Assembly: GCA_015680685.1 (NCBI GenBank) | Contig: MNCI01011333.1 | Coordinates: 158,937-218,936 of the forward strand | DNA length: 60,000 nt | Reading direction: 5' to 3' | From: Gnetum montanum | Taxonomy: Eukaryota; Streptophyta; Gnetopsida; Gnetales; Gnetaceae | Shown: positions 10,674 through 21,289 of the stretch, in pieces | How the letters are laid out: each line of letters opens with the position of its first letter | How positions within the stretch are numbered: the stretch's first letter is position 1 | Position numbers and translations under genes: made by a program | The notes under the pieces: generated by a model | Databases searched by the model: none | Seen by the model: only the letters and a program-made list of their open reading frames with translations | Told to the model about the DNA's origin: nothing

Positions 10674-13229
10674 CCCTGACGAATAACGTTCAAAGGGTTG
10701 GCTTCTAGCATTTTTCGGTCTCTCACACTTGTCTTCCTTGTGATTGGCATTTTTTGGCATTTTAGCTTTCTGGTGATTGGCTTTGACAAAGAGAGTGGCA
10801 AGTGGAAGATTAACAAGCAGCAAACCCAGGCAGCAGCACCTCCCAAATATCTTTTTGCCCAGTGAACACTAGCTCATCAGTCCCTATTAGCAGGCCACTA
10901 GTAGCAATCCAAGACCTGTGACCATACTATTCCATTGTAAGCTATGCTTGTCCACACTGCGCATCTGTTGTACATCTTCTTCATCCAAATGAAGATCAAA
11001 TTTCCCAGTTTTGAGGTGGTGCATTCTCTCACTTAAGATCATTTCATTTTATTTTGCTACATTTTTACCATACTTTTATTATTCCATGTGTTACTTCTTG
11101 CACTTCAATATCTATGCATAATGCTTTAAAACAATTGTTTACGAAAGTTTATTGTACACTGATTAAGTCCTTGTCTGATCAACTAGATTTTTCAGGGCAC
11201 CCCATTTTCATTTACTCCAGAACGACCCTCGCATGGATCCGAGGTTAGGCTGTATGTCTAGTAGGCTCTCAATGTTCCAGCCACTGACGTTTTTAGTCGT
11301 AACAAAGGTTGTAATGAGAGAAAAAAAAGTGATGGTAGACACTACGGTGCTAGTGGAAATCCACCTTCCTCTTCATCCTTTTCATCCAATTCCAAACATT
11401 CCTCTTCATTTGTCAGTTCTCATAGAAGACACCATCAAAATAATCATGATGAAGGTGAACAACAAGACAACAATGACCATTAAGATCATCAAGAACACAG
11501 AGGTGGTAGGAACCATCATTGACATAATCATGATGAGAAACTTTGGTTGGCAACTAGAAATATGCTTAACATTGCAGAGGTAGTTAGAATTCCAACTAGG
11601 CATATGAAAGACAGTTGGATCAAGCACTTAAAAATGAATAAGATCCCATGATTTGAGGGCAAATACAATTTTGATCCACAAAATCATCTACAAGCTTTCC
11701 ACGATGCTTGTGCTTTATAGAACATTGAAAATAACTAGTAGAAACTCAATCTCTTCCCTAGGACACTCACCAAGGAAGCTAAAAGCTGGTACTGGTCCTT
11801 GGAATAGGAATCCATTTGCCAATGGAGTATCATGTTAGAGTTGTTTAATGATAAATATCAGACATACTTCAGAGTGTCCAACCTAAGAAGAAAAATCCAA
11901 GGCTAGAAATAAGGAATACATGAACCCTTGGATGTTTCCATTGGCAAATATTATTCTCTCTTACATTGAATCCCTAGCCATGGTTATTCTCAAAGGAAAC
12001 AACTTTTCCACATCATATATGGGCTCAACATTGAAACTAGAAGAAATCTTGGGGTTTATGCCCAAGGGAGATTGTCTGAATTAAGAGCTCATTAGATCCA
12101 AAGGTTGATTGAATAGGTAGCAAAAGAAGAAGGTGAGTTGCAAAAAATGGAAAGTGTAGAAGAGTATAATAGGGATCCTTCCACTAGAAAATGGGAGGAT
12201 TGATTTTGTGATGAAGATGACTCACCACTTGATGAAGTGGTGAATGGGAAAATTATGTCCATTCAAAAATCTATTCCTAATATTTTGACAAAGGTTGATA
12301 AATTATGGGACTCTTTGGATAAAAGATTCCAAATTCCTATGAAGATTTTTAAAGCATCCAAAGAACAAAATAGTAATCATGAAGGCAGGAGATGAAAAGA
12401 ACTTGAATGTGCCTATCCAAGAGGTAAGGGCAAAGCTACTGCTATAAAGGAAGTTGTGAAAATCAATTCTAATGATGAAACTAGTTGTGACATATGTCAA
12501 TAAGAACATCCAAAGGAATGTTACCCTGTGGTGTAACACTTACAAGAGTCTAGGATGTACACATTGAATTCTCGACTAGCATGTAGGCAAGCATCTAGAT
12601 AATTGTCTTATCCTCAAGGCAATCCAAGGTAGTTCCACCACTGACAACAAGCTTACTATTCAAGTAGAGCTCCACCAAAATCATATGAAAAATACCAATA
12701 GTGATACCAACCAAAATTGTGGGAAATGCTGCTACCAAGGTACCGATATCTTTACAGGTAATCAGATCCATACAGGTACTATGTTTAGCAAACCATCTCT
12801 CTAAGAATTTTTGTAAGCCATGCCTCATTTTAACATCACTATTTCCCTCCAAAGTATCATTGAACGCATTCACCATCTACTCAAGGAGAAAATCCATATC
12901 CATACCATTCTCCGCATCCATCTACACATACACCTCAACCCCCAACCTAGTTACCTTCTACTTCATCTATGTAGGGTTAGATTCTTCCATAGTTGCAACA
13001 AAAAAATGCTACGAGGGTTGTACATTCACAACCATCTTTCTAGCTAAGTGGGTCAGAAAATCGATCTAGAAAAGTATCCTTCTTCTAACCAAATAGTCCT
13101 CTATAACCCTCACCACCTAGTATGACTAATCGCCCTGCATCTCTAGACCTTCATCCTCTACATCAAATTCCTTCAAGTGCCCTTCAAACTAAATGTCACC
13201 TTGGATTCGCACTATGATGTTAACTCATG

Positions 13230-13720
13230 CTATTTATAATTAGATCAAGGTTGGAAATATTTCTATAAAAATATCTAACCTAGGAAGTCCTCTCATTTAC
13301 CTACAAATCACTGGACATGAGTCATGCATGGCTCTGATTCTTATTTTGATGTCAATCTCATCTCCCATGACATGTACAAGGCCTGGAACCTACCACCTCT
13401 CAAGAAGAGCAATATTTGTCTAGAATTGGTATATTAATCAATCATTATTCCTTTGGGATTAGTAGATGACATTGTGACAATAGTAAGTGAATGATCCTAT
13501 CTTACTGATTTTCTAGTCATCATTATGGAAAGGGCTTGGTTAAGCACAGTTGACAGACATATGGACATAAGGAACCTTTCCTTCGAAATCTCTAAAGAAA
13601 ATGAATTTGAAAAGTTAGAGAAGAAGTGTATTCCATGCATTGCATACAATGATAATAGGTGCAATTTCATGCAAAAGATTTGGTCGATCAAAAGTACATA
13701 CATCAAAGCATGCAATTAGT
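13230..13720 (+). pseudogene. pro: Athila-type retropepsin, decayed
   Basis: Blocks VNLISHDMYKAWNLPPLKKS, SIIIPLGLVDDIVTIV and FLVIIMERAWLSTVDRHMDI correspond one for one to the better kept protease at 55,427-55,840. The catalytic D-L-G-S box seen there is not readable here (SYFDVNLIS), so the active-site Asp may be lost. The strand continues into a C-terminal segment ending near the stop at 13,717. Protease would release gag and pol proteins in an active element. Confidence 0.6.
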
Positions 13721-13934
13721 ATGCACAAGAAACAGATATTCAAAGGTGTTTCTACATAGCATCCACAAAATAGAAGGGCACCCAATGGCTGATAGTTGAC
13801 TTAGATAGTAGCACATTATGGATGGACCCAACTAAGAGCCTGACATGTGTGTATGTTGAAAGTATGGATGAACTTGAGCAAGTTCATCACCAACTCTTTG
13901 ATGATGAAAATGATGATACTTGTTGGAAAGATTT

Positions 13935-15490
13935 GAAAATCCCTAATAAATTTAAGCAAAAGCCCCTAGAATTGAAAACTCTACTAGCCAAAAATGGAAT
14001 ATGCATTTTTAAACAATGGTAAATCGGTCATAATCAATGCCAAAATTACTCTTGAATAAAAATAAAATCTATTAAAGATGGTTAAAAAATGTCAAATAGC
14101 CTTTGCTTGGTTATATCCTAAGCTGACAGGAATCGATTCAAGGATATGTTAACATTGCATTTACACCAATCCTACCATGAAGCCAAGAAGGTAGCTATAG
14201 AGGAAAATGAATCCCAAATTGAAGTAGACTGTCAAGGAGGAAATAGAGAAACTCCTCAAGTCAGGGTTCAGCTATCCCATCATAGTTAGTGAGTGGGTTA
14301 GCCCACTTATAATTATGCAAAAGAAAGATGGCAAGAGGTGGGTCTACATTATCCTTAGGCTATTGAACATGGCAACATTTAATGATGACTTTCTATTGCC
14401 ATTTTTGGATAAAGTGTTGGACACCATATCTAGGCATTGCTATTATAGCTTCTTAGATGGTTATAGTAGCTATAACCAAATCCAAATTTCACTAGAAGAT
14501 CAGGCCAAGAAAACATTCATGAGTCTCTGGGGAGCTTTTGCATATTGTAAGATGCCATTTGGTCTATGCAATGCCCCTAGAACATTTCAATGCCTAGTCC
14601 TTAGTACTTTCCACTAGCATATTGGTAGTGGTGTGGAAGTCTTCATGGATGACTTATCCACCTATAGAGCTACATTCGAGCAAGCCTTGGACCACCTTGA
14701 GTAAGTATTAAAAATATGTGTGAAAATAAATCTACAACTCAACTAGCAAAAATGTCACCTTATGATCCAGGAAGGCATTGTGTTGGGGCATTGAATTTTA
14801 CAAGAAGGGATTGAGGTAGACCAATAAAAGATAAGGGCCATCCAAGGAATTACACATCAACCAAAGGTAGTCAAAGGTGTCAAATCATTCCTTGGACATA
14901 TTGGCTACTACTGGTGATTCATAGATAATTTCTCTAACATCACAAAGCCATTGGTCAAGCTACCAAAGAAAGATTCTCCATTTGTTTAGACCAAAAAATG
15001 TGAACATGCATTTCAATAGTTGAAGGAAAAACTCTTAGAAACTCCAATTCTATAGGCACCAGATCAGTTTAGACCATTTTACATAACAACAAATGCATTT
15101 AATTATGCTTTGTAAGTTGTGCTTATGTAGTTGGATAATAAAAAACATTCACATTACATCCACTGTATGAGTCGAAGCATTGTGGGTGCATAGTTGAATT
15201 ACATCACAACTAAAAAAAACTAATGGCAGTGGTGTATGCTCTCAACAAGTTTAGGCACTATGTGTTGTGCACAGAGACCTCGGTGCCATCCACTTCTTCA
15301 TGAACAAGCCAATGGTGAGCCTTCGTATTGTATGGTGGCTTGTGATCTTACAAAAATTCAATCTCATGATGGTAGATCAAAAAGGGACTGAGAATGTGGT
15401 CACTGACCACCTCTATCGATTAAGATGGGATAATAAAGAAGAGGAGAGCCAAATCTCTAATAAATTCCTAGATGAACTCCTCTTTATTGT
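13935..15490 (+). pseudogene. pol: Athila-type reverse transcriptase and RNase H, decayed
   Basis: RT begins near MEYAFLNNGK (about 13,998) and follows the 56,234 copy. Visible blocks are PTMKP, KLKTVKEEIEKLL, SEWVSPL, CYYSFLDGYSSYNQIQIS (about 14,440), KMPFGLCNAPRTFQ (about 14,550) and EVFMDDLSTY (about 14,640), which retains the two catalytic Asp residues. The post-RT blocks IQEGIVLGH and VKSFLGHIGYY are typical of Athila. RNase H runs from about 15,060 (APDQFRPFYITTNAFNYAL) to DQKGTENVVTDHL (about 15,380). There are many in-frame TAG codons and at least one frameshift near 15,215. A single RNase H module is present, unlike the element at 28-31 kb. Confidence 0.75.
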
Positions 15491-15499
15491 TTAAATCAA

Positions 15500-15790
15500 T
15501 GAACAAATGCTAGCATAACCAAAATGGTACAATGGTAGCCTCACTTATCTTCTCACTCAAGAGATGCCACAAAATCTTGACTTTAGAGAGAAACAATAGT
15601 TTCTTCATTGGGCCATATACTTCATGGAAATCAATGAACACCTTTACAAGGTGTGTATTAATGGCTTGGTTTATTTCTATGTGCCTAATGTGGATCAATT
15701 ACATGTTCTCCAGGATGCTCATGAAGGCCCTTGTAGAGGCCACTATGCAAGGAGGTGAATGCCCATAAAAATCCTGATGGTAGGATATTA
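15500..15790 (+). pseudogene. int: Integrase N-terminal remnant
   Basis: The strip reads LTYLLTQEMPQNLDF, then YKVCINGLVYFYVPNVDQLH, then LQDAHEGPCRGHYARR, matching 57,800-58,030 in the other element. The two His residues of the HHCC zinc-binding domain are visible (DAHEG and GHY). The sequence breaks off into A-rich DNA at about 15,820, before the Cys pair and the whole DDE core. Integrase was therefore lost by deletion or replacement. Confidence 0.65.
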
Positions 15791-17230
15791 CTAGCCTACA
15801 ATATTTAGGGACATCCACTAATTTTTTTTATAAAAGAAAGAAATAAAGAAATAAAAATAAAAATAAAAACAAAAAAAAATATTTAAAAAAACATGATGAA
15901 AACTCAAAACACATCCCTTAGATAAATAAATGGACTACAAGCATTGGTTATGGGACTAGAAATACATGTTACCCATGCCTGAAGATGCCCTCTAACTAAG
16001 GCCCTCTTTCACTTCTTCTCTTTTCTCCTTCTATGGAATGGTGGTTGTTTTATGGATGAACTCTCATGTCTTAAGGGGGTGGATCAATCTTGAAGTGGTC
16101 ATGCGAAGTCACTAAAAGGGATTGATTTTGGTCTAGACTAAGGATGGATCTTCTTAGGTCATTTTAAATACAAATTCCACAAGGGACTTCTCATTACCTC
16201 AATTTGGAATTCCATTCCACCTTCACCATCATCTATCTTTGTTGACCATAATTCACCTCACTACTATTTTCCACGTTCTCGATTCAGTGTCATGGTCTAA
16301 CATACTTGAATTCTTAGGTAGAATCTTCCAGGCTTTGGTCCTTAACTTCCATCAATCATTAATCACCTATGGGGCCCACGAACTTCTTAGGTTGAGGTTA
16401 TGCAAGGGCAAACAAGGCATGTGATTGCTATGGGAAGGATCCACTTTCATATCTCTTAGTTAGGCTCATTACGTACCTTATCCATAAACATTCTTACCAT
16501 TAGAATCTTTGACACATCCATCTTTTGCATCACACCATGTGCTCCTTTACATATTTTGTTCATTAAACACATTCTCCATCAAAATTTTCAATTTTTAAGC
16601 TTTTAAAGGCTCTCTTAAATGATTTTCTCATATTCTTGGCTTTTTTGGAACTCCATGGACATCATATTCATTGAAAAATTCCTTATATTTTTTAAGGTAT
16701 CTAAATTTCAAATTTCTCTGGATAGGCTCTGTATATAGGGCCTCGTTGATGGAGTAAAACCATATACAAGGACCCATATATAGGGCCTCATTGATGTAAG
16801 GGAAAAATCCTATATATATGTGTGCAACCCTACTTAGAAAATTTTACATTTTCTCACAAACACCAATGGAATTTTTCAAATTTTTTTAAGCCCAAAACTT
16901 TCCAAAACCCATAACTTCCTAACTATTTATCCAAATCACTCTATTCTTAAACCTTGCAGCTATCGAAGGTAATCTCTTCATCATGGGGGACACAAATGTA
17001 CCATGTTTTATAGAAATGTTTTTTCCATTTTTCTAACTCCCACAAAGGTTTAACTAAGAAATTAACTATTAAACACCAAATTACAAGAATTAAACCTATC
17101 TAACAAGCTTTGATAGCATTTACAATAAATAATTAATAAAATAATCAATCTACCATGGTTCAAAATTAGCCAAAGTGTAACTAACTAATGGGAAAAGGCA
17201 TTCAAAAATTTAAAGGTAATTCATGGATGT
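15791..17230. other. Non-coding spacer between integrase remnant and ORF3
   Basis: It starts with A-rich simple sequence (15,825-15,890, words AAATA and AAAGA). Near 16,735 and 16,785 a phrase is duplicated ('tatatagggcctcgttgatg' and 'tatatagggcctcattgatg'). No coding strip or RNA gene is supported. Confidence 0.5.
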
Positions 17231-17239
17231 GTTGTGATA

Positions 17240-20145
17240 GCAAATGACACCAAAAATAAAGCACATGAAGGAAGCAAGACCATCTCAACCAAGGGAGAAA
17301 TGTACTAGAATGAAGGGACACTAAGAATAGGCCTAGGAATAACTACTTGAAATCCACATCATAGTTCCTCTTAGGGAAGAGCTAGAGGTGGAATCTATCA
17401 GATAGATTCTAGAACCAGCAACAACAATAGAATACTCCCATCAGTATGATGCACCAGCACAATAAGAAAATCTAAAGGTAAGCTTGACATAAGCTTTCCT
17501 AAATTAGATCTAATTGCAAGAGGTCTAAAACATAGTGCTCTAGGGGTTAAAATTTTTCCCTTTTCTAAAGAAAGCACCAAAAGAAGTGTAGGACTAGCTA
17601 AAGGCCTCTCCCATATGGCTAATCATCACTTCCACTAGGGAGTGGTACATGGAAGAGACATTCTTATTCTAGAACAACAAACAGGCTAGTTCAGTGGTCA
17701 AAATCAAGGACATCTTACTATCCTACCTAGTGTAGGACATCGCACAAGTTCTTGGGTTTCTAGAAATAGGGGCAAGTCTTATTGAGATCCCAGTGCATGA
17801 AAATCTTAGCATCAAGAAAGAATGGATTTACTAGTGCTATGGCATTCATCATAAGAAGTTTGGCATGCTCATAGAAGTAGAGAAGATCCACTATAAGATT
17901 GTAACCTTTCATCGCAATCCCATAGTGAGGCTAAGAAAAATCACCATCTTCTTTGCCCAAGCATGCACCACTTTGAGTGGGATATTTCCCATCAACCTTC
18001 CACAGCTGATCTATCTAAATATGGTAAAGATATTTAATGAAAATGAACATGGAAGGAATGCACTCCCCTTCCCATGTGTAATTATAAAATTTTGTTAGAG
18101 GAAAGGAATAGTTTGTTACACTAATGATGTTGTTAGGCATGTTCCAATTTCCAACTGGGTATAAATGATAAAAGATAAGACACATGCAACAACTATCCAA
18201 GAAGAGGAGCAACAACCACCACCTCCACCTACCACTCAAACAATCATGCTAGACATTGTTGCAACTATCCAATGGTTGCATGAATACTAAGAATGGCTCT
18301 TGAGTGCACAAGAGTAATGAGTAGGCACAAGTGGTGGGGATCCAGCCATGTACAACCTAGAAATGAGTCACCTAAATGAGGTGGCTTGGACAATCAACTT
18401 GATGGATGGATGTGGATCAATCTACTAAGCCCAAAGAACATAATTGCCCACAAGGTCAAATTCAAGTGCTAGAGAGGTTACAATATCTCTCATAGAACAA
18501 TAGTCACTTCCAAAAATATTTGAAAGCATTACAACCTTCTTGATGCACTTAGATGAGGTTAAAGAGGCAATAATATTGGTGATGCAACACCAAGGGTAGG
18601 AGACTGTAGCAAAATTGGTTACTGATCATATTGCCAAAATGCTCAACAAACCTACAACAGTGGTACTAGATGTCACTACACTCAAGGATGTGTAAATGTT
18701 TATAGAAACCACAAGTGTAGAATAAATGCAGTGAAACATGAAGAATTGCTGGACCAACTGATGGGAATTGGGCAAACTTCTAGATGTCTTTGACCTCCCA
18801 AAAAATATTACTGCAATCTAGTTGGAGCTGCTAAAGGCAAGGGGCAAGAATATCATCTTGGAGGGGCAACTCGAAATACCCAAGGAGCTAAATGAACACT
18901 TAGTTCCTAAAGTTGCCAAATTAAAAGCCCAAGTTGCTAACCCCACATTTCTCAACCTAGCATTGACAAGAGATGAAGCTATGGAATAACTTCATACTAA
19001 ACTAAAAGGGGTTGAGGGTGCAATGGAGATGGAAATGTTCTACCAATCCTTGGTAGAGGCCACATAGCATAAGATTTAGAAGGACTTGGATTACACTCAC
19101 CAAGAGAATGTATAGTTGACCACAAAGAATCATCACTTATAGAATGTTGATGAGCATAAGCAAAAATTAACTAATTTCATCCATGAACAGTAGGAGAAAT
19201 TGGCTAGAGCAAACACAGAACTAAAAATATTGGTAGCAAAAAATAGAAATCTCTTCATGGAGGAGGTCCATTCCCTTTGCCAAAAAACTACAATTGAGGT
19301 AGTTGCCTAGAAATCAAAGGTTTTCAAATTTGAGAGAGTCAAGGACCACTACAGAGAATAGGTCAATCTACAAAAATAAGTAAATGAAAAACACATCTAG
19401 TTGGTGAAGGAAAAAGTGAATTAAATCCTATAATAACTCTAGCAAGGAAAAGAAGTGTGGCAATTCATCGTTGATGGGATAGATGCCTATAATAAATAAA
19501 TGAAAAACACATCTAGTTGGTGAAGGAAAAAGAAAAAATTTGCATGGAGTTGCAAATTGAGGAGATGATGGAATACATGGAGCTCATCAATCTCTATTAT
19601 GTGAATTTGGCCATGTTGGCTAAGAGATGGCCATGGTTAGAACTCAAGAAACATGTGGCCAGCTCATACTTGTTGTATGAGGCCAATTTCAAGCATCATA
19701 AAGACATCAAGTAAAAGCTTGTGGTGGTAAATGCTAAGCTCAAAGTTCTCAAGGCATGATTCATTGATCAATGATCAACTACCAGGAACTTGGCCAAGAG
19801 GATGAACAACTACTAGGATCTACAGAACGTAGTTAGGATATGCGATATTGAACGTAAATAGTTTACTACCTAGTGTGTCAACTTGAAAGAGATGTTCCCA
19901 CTAATGCCTTGTCTATGGGATGTTCCCATTCGAGTCAACATTGGTGATGTTGTGTGGACTATGAATGATCCCTAGAGTAAGAAGGAGAAGATGAAGGCAT
20001 TATTGGATGCCTTTCACCTTCCACTAAAGGTTGCAACTATAGCAGGACAATCATAGCCATTGCAGCCACCACACATGTCCAAAGCCAACAAAGGTCCTTT
20101 AGAAATTTAGGAGCCTCCATTCCCTATGACTGTCTGATCTTCTTC
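17240..20145 (+). pseudogene. Post-integrase ORF with globular N-part and long coiled coil (second copy)
   Basis: The readable order is: a globular part (about 17,700-18,130, with GFLEIGASLIEIPVHENLSI, WIYQCYGIHHKKFGML with Q from TAG, and HGRNALPFPCVIIKFC); a Pro run (QQPPPPPTTQ, about 18,210); then a region rich in Leu/Lys/Glu heptads (about 18,440-19,850) such as NEHLVPKVAKLKAQVANPTF and EKLARANTELKILVAKNRNL. Stops are mostly TAG. A 116-bp-spaced duplication at 19,375-19,532 interrupts it. It lies between the integrase remnant and the 3' LTR, the place of the extra ORF in Athila elements. No transmembrane or furin-like features typical of an envelope are evident, so I do not call it env. 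Confidence 0.6.
19375..19532 (+). repeat. 42-bp direct repeat, 116 bp apart
   Basis: Near-identical segments at 19,375-19,416 and 19,491-19,532 share ATGAAAAACACATCTAGTTG and TGAAGGAAAAAG. The sister copy at 7,440-7,570 has only one, so the second arose in this copy, perhaps by template switching. Confidence 0.8.
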
Positions 20146-20359
20146 ATCATCTTCATGTCATTAGAGTATGTGCTATCCAATTTATATGTATTCATGTCAT
20201 GGTGTTCAATTTTGTGTCATGAACACCATAATTTTTTAATTTTTTGATTTGAACACTCAGGCATTCAATTTTGTCAAGTTAGTTTATTTTGTTAAGATCC
20301 ATACCTTTCCAATTTTGTAAGGGAACTCAAGTATGCATTTTCATTTATTCGTGAGGGTA

Positions 20360-21280
20360 TGATGAGTGTAAAAGTGTCGCATCAATGATCCCCCATTGAT
20401 GGGGCCCCATTTATGTGGTGTTTCCCTATTGACAGGGCTACAACAATGTAGCATTTGCTACATCTACGGGGCCCCATTGATGCAATCTTGTAGCAAAAAC
20501 TATAAATATGAACTCACAATCATGTTTATGGGGATTAAACTCATAGTAGTAGCAAAGCTCTTGTAGTTTTTCCATTGGAAAGTTAGAATATTTCTCTAAG
20601 TGCTTGCAGCAAGAGTCAAAAAGTGTACAAATCTTTATTCAAGCACTATTGTACCTAAACCACACCAGTATGTACGGTAACAAACATGAGCCTTTTGATC
20701 AAACATTGCAATACTTAGAATAGATTAATCATTTATTTATGCATTTATTTTTTTTATTAATTATATTGTTAATTAATCTAAAGTAGATTTTGAGTGATTA
20801 GTTAATTAATTAAGCTAAGTAGATTAAACGCAGAAGTACAACTGCTTTGAGCATAAACACATATTCGCTTGGTAATCCCAACAACGTTATTGCTTGGTGC
20901 ATCCAATAGCATAGTGCTTGGTAACCTAGCAATGGATACGTGGGTTCAATACATGTATGGAAAGTGGGACTAGATTCTTATGTTAGGACTATTTAGAGAT
21001 TAGTTATTTAGTTAAACTAAATTAGTACTTCATCTCTCTACTTTAAGAACTAAAGAACATAAAGCATAAAATAATAAAAATCATATGCCTCAACTACACT
21101 TAACCATACCATGTGCATCATGAGTGTAATTGGGAAGACAAAGAACGACCATTAGGGCAAGGTTCACTTCCTAGAAGACTATTGTGCTAGAAACTATAGA
21201 GTCTATGGAATTTGACTGAATTGCATGTGAACACTTTATGATTCATATGGTTGGATGTAGGGGTACCTTGTTGCTCATCA
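20360..21280 (+). repeat. 921-bp LTR (right)
   Basis: Ends TGATGAG and CTCATCA; TATAAATA box at 20,501-20,508. The U3 has palindromic words CCCCATTGATGGGG and ATGGGGCCCCAT at 20,391-20,410 and a second GGGGCCCCATTGATG near 20,468. After the TATA box, blocks recur in the same order as in the LTRs at 50,234 and 51,926: 'gtagtttttcc', 'agttagaat', 'gagtc', 'cacctt/cacacc', 'aatcccaacaacgtta', 'cataaaaaatcatat', 'gggaagacaa', 'ggtaccttg'. This is the 3' LTR of the 7.9-21.3 kb element. Confidence 0.75.
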
Positions 21281-21289
21281 TGTCATGCC

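Larger units (their letters stand above)
8987..11304. mobile_element. 2,318-bp TG...CA insertion, probable solo LTR
   Basis: The insert begins TGAAACACC and ends GTAACA, and is flanked by the 5-bp repeat AAGGT at 8,982-8,986 and 11,305-11,309. It interrupts gag, and its removal restores the reading frame exactly. It carries no gag, RT or integrase. A TATAAATA box at 10,666-10,673 fits an LTR with a ~1.7-kb U3 and ~0.6-kb R/U5 on the plus strand. TG...CA ends, a 5-bp duplication and no coding content are the signature of a solo LTR. A short non-autonomous element is the alternative. Its U3 holds spaced palindromes, described separately. No internal-region partner is visible in the window. Confidence 0.65.
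8471..12540 (+). pseudogene. gag: Athila-type gag, split by a 2.3-kb insertion
   Basis: The capsid/nucleocapsid strip runs 8,471-8,986 and resumes at 11,310. The first part matches the N-terminal gag of the element at 52,893 (HLDEYVLNFTFILHHDE versus HPNEYVLDFTFILHQDE). The second part begins with a Ser/His/Asn-rich linker. It then has the retrotransposon gag core from about 11,650 (FEGKYNFDPQNHLQAFHDAC) to 12,170, and a Cys-rich box near 12,490 (CDICQ.EHPKECYP, a CX2CX3HX3C variant of the zinc knuckle). Stops are mostly TAG at conserved Gln/Trp positions. The frame continues without shift if the insertion plus one target-duplication copy is removed. In an active copy this protein would package element RNA in cytoplasmic particles. 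Confidence 0.75.
7930..21280 (+). mobile_element. Athila-type Ty3/gypsy element, decayed
   Basis: Order: LTR (7,930-8,296), tRNA-Asp-type primer site (8,298-8,315), gag (interrupted), protease, RT, RNase H, truncated integrase, post-integrase coiled-coil ORF, LTR (20,360-21,280). Athila lineage is indicated by the tRNA-Asp PBS, by the protein blocks (VFMDD RT box; IQEGIVLGH and VKSFLGHIGYY after RT) and by an ORF after integrase. The two LTRs share their last ~180 bp, including 'aggggtaccttg' before CTCATCA, but the left one lacks about 550 bp. No matching 5-bp target duplication was found at the outer ends (GGGTA before 20,360, TGTCA after 21,280). The element may therefore share its left LTR with the older copy to its left. 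Confidence 0.65.

Noticed and set aside
10457-10846. 129-codon minus-strand open frame inside the 2.3-kb insertion
   Set aside because: No recognisable domain. It overlaps the TATA box and palindromes of the presumed LTR, and a chance frame is more likely.
11406-13069. Several open frames on the minus strand or in other frames across gag
   Set aside because: They are antisense or out-of-frame shadows of the gag strip, which is supported by matching a second copy.
17240-20145. Calling the post-integrase ORF an envelope gene
   Set aside because: No signal peptide, transmembrane helix or cleavage site could be seen. Only its position resembles env-like ORFs of Athila elements.
20355-21285. Solo LTR with target duplication at 20,360-21,280
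   Set aside because: Flanks GGGTA and TGTCA do not match, and the upstream ORF3 fits it being the 3' LTR of the element.
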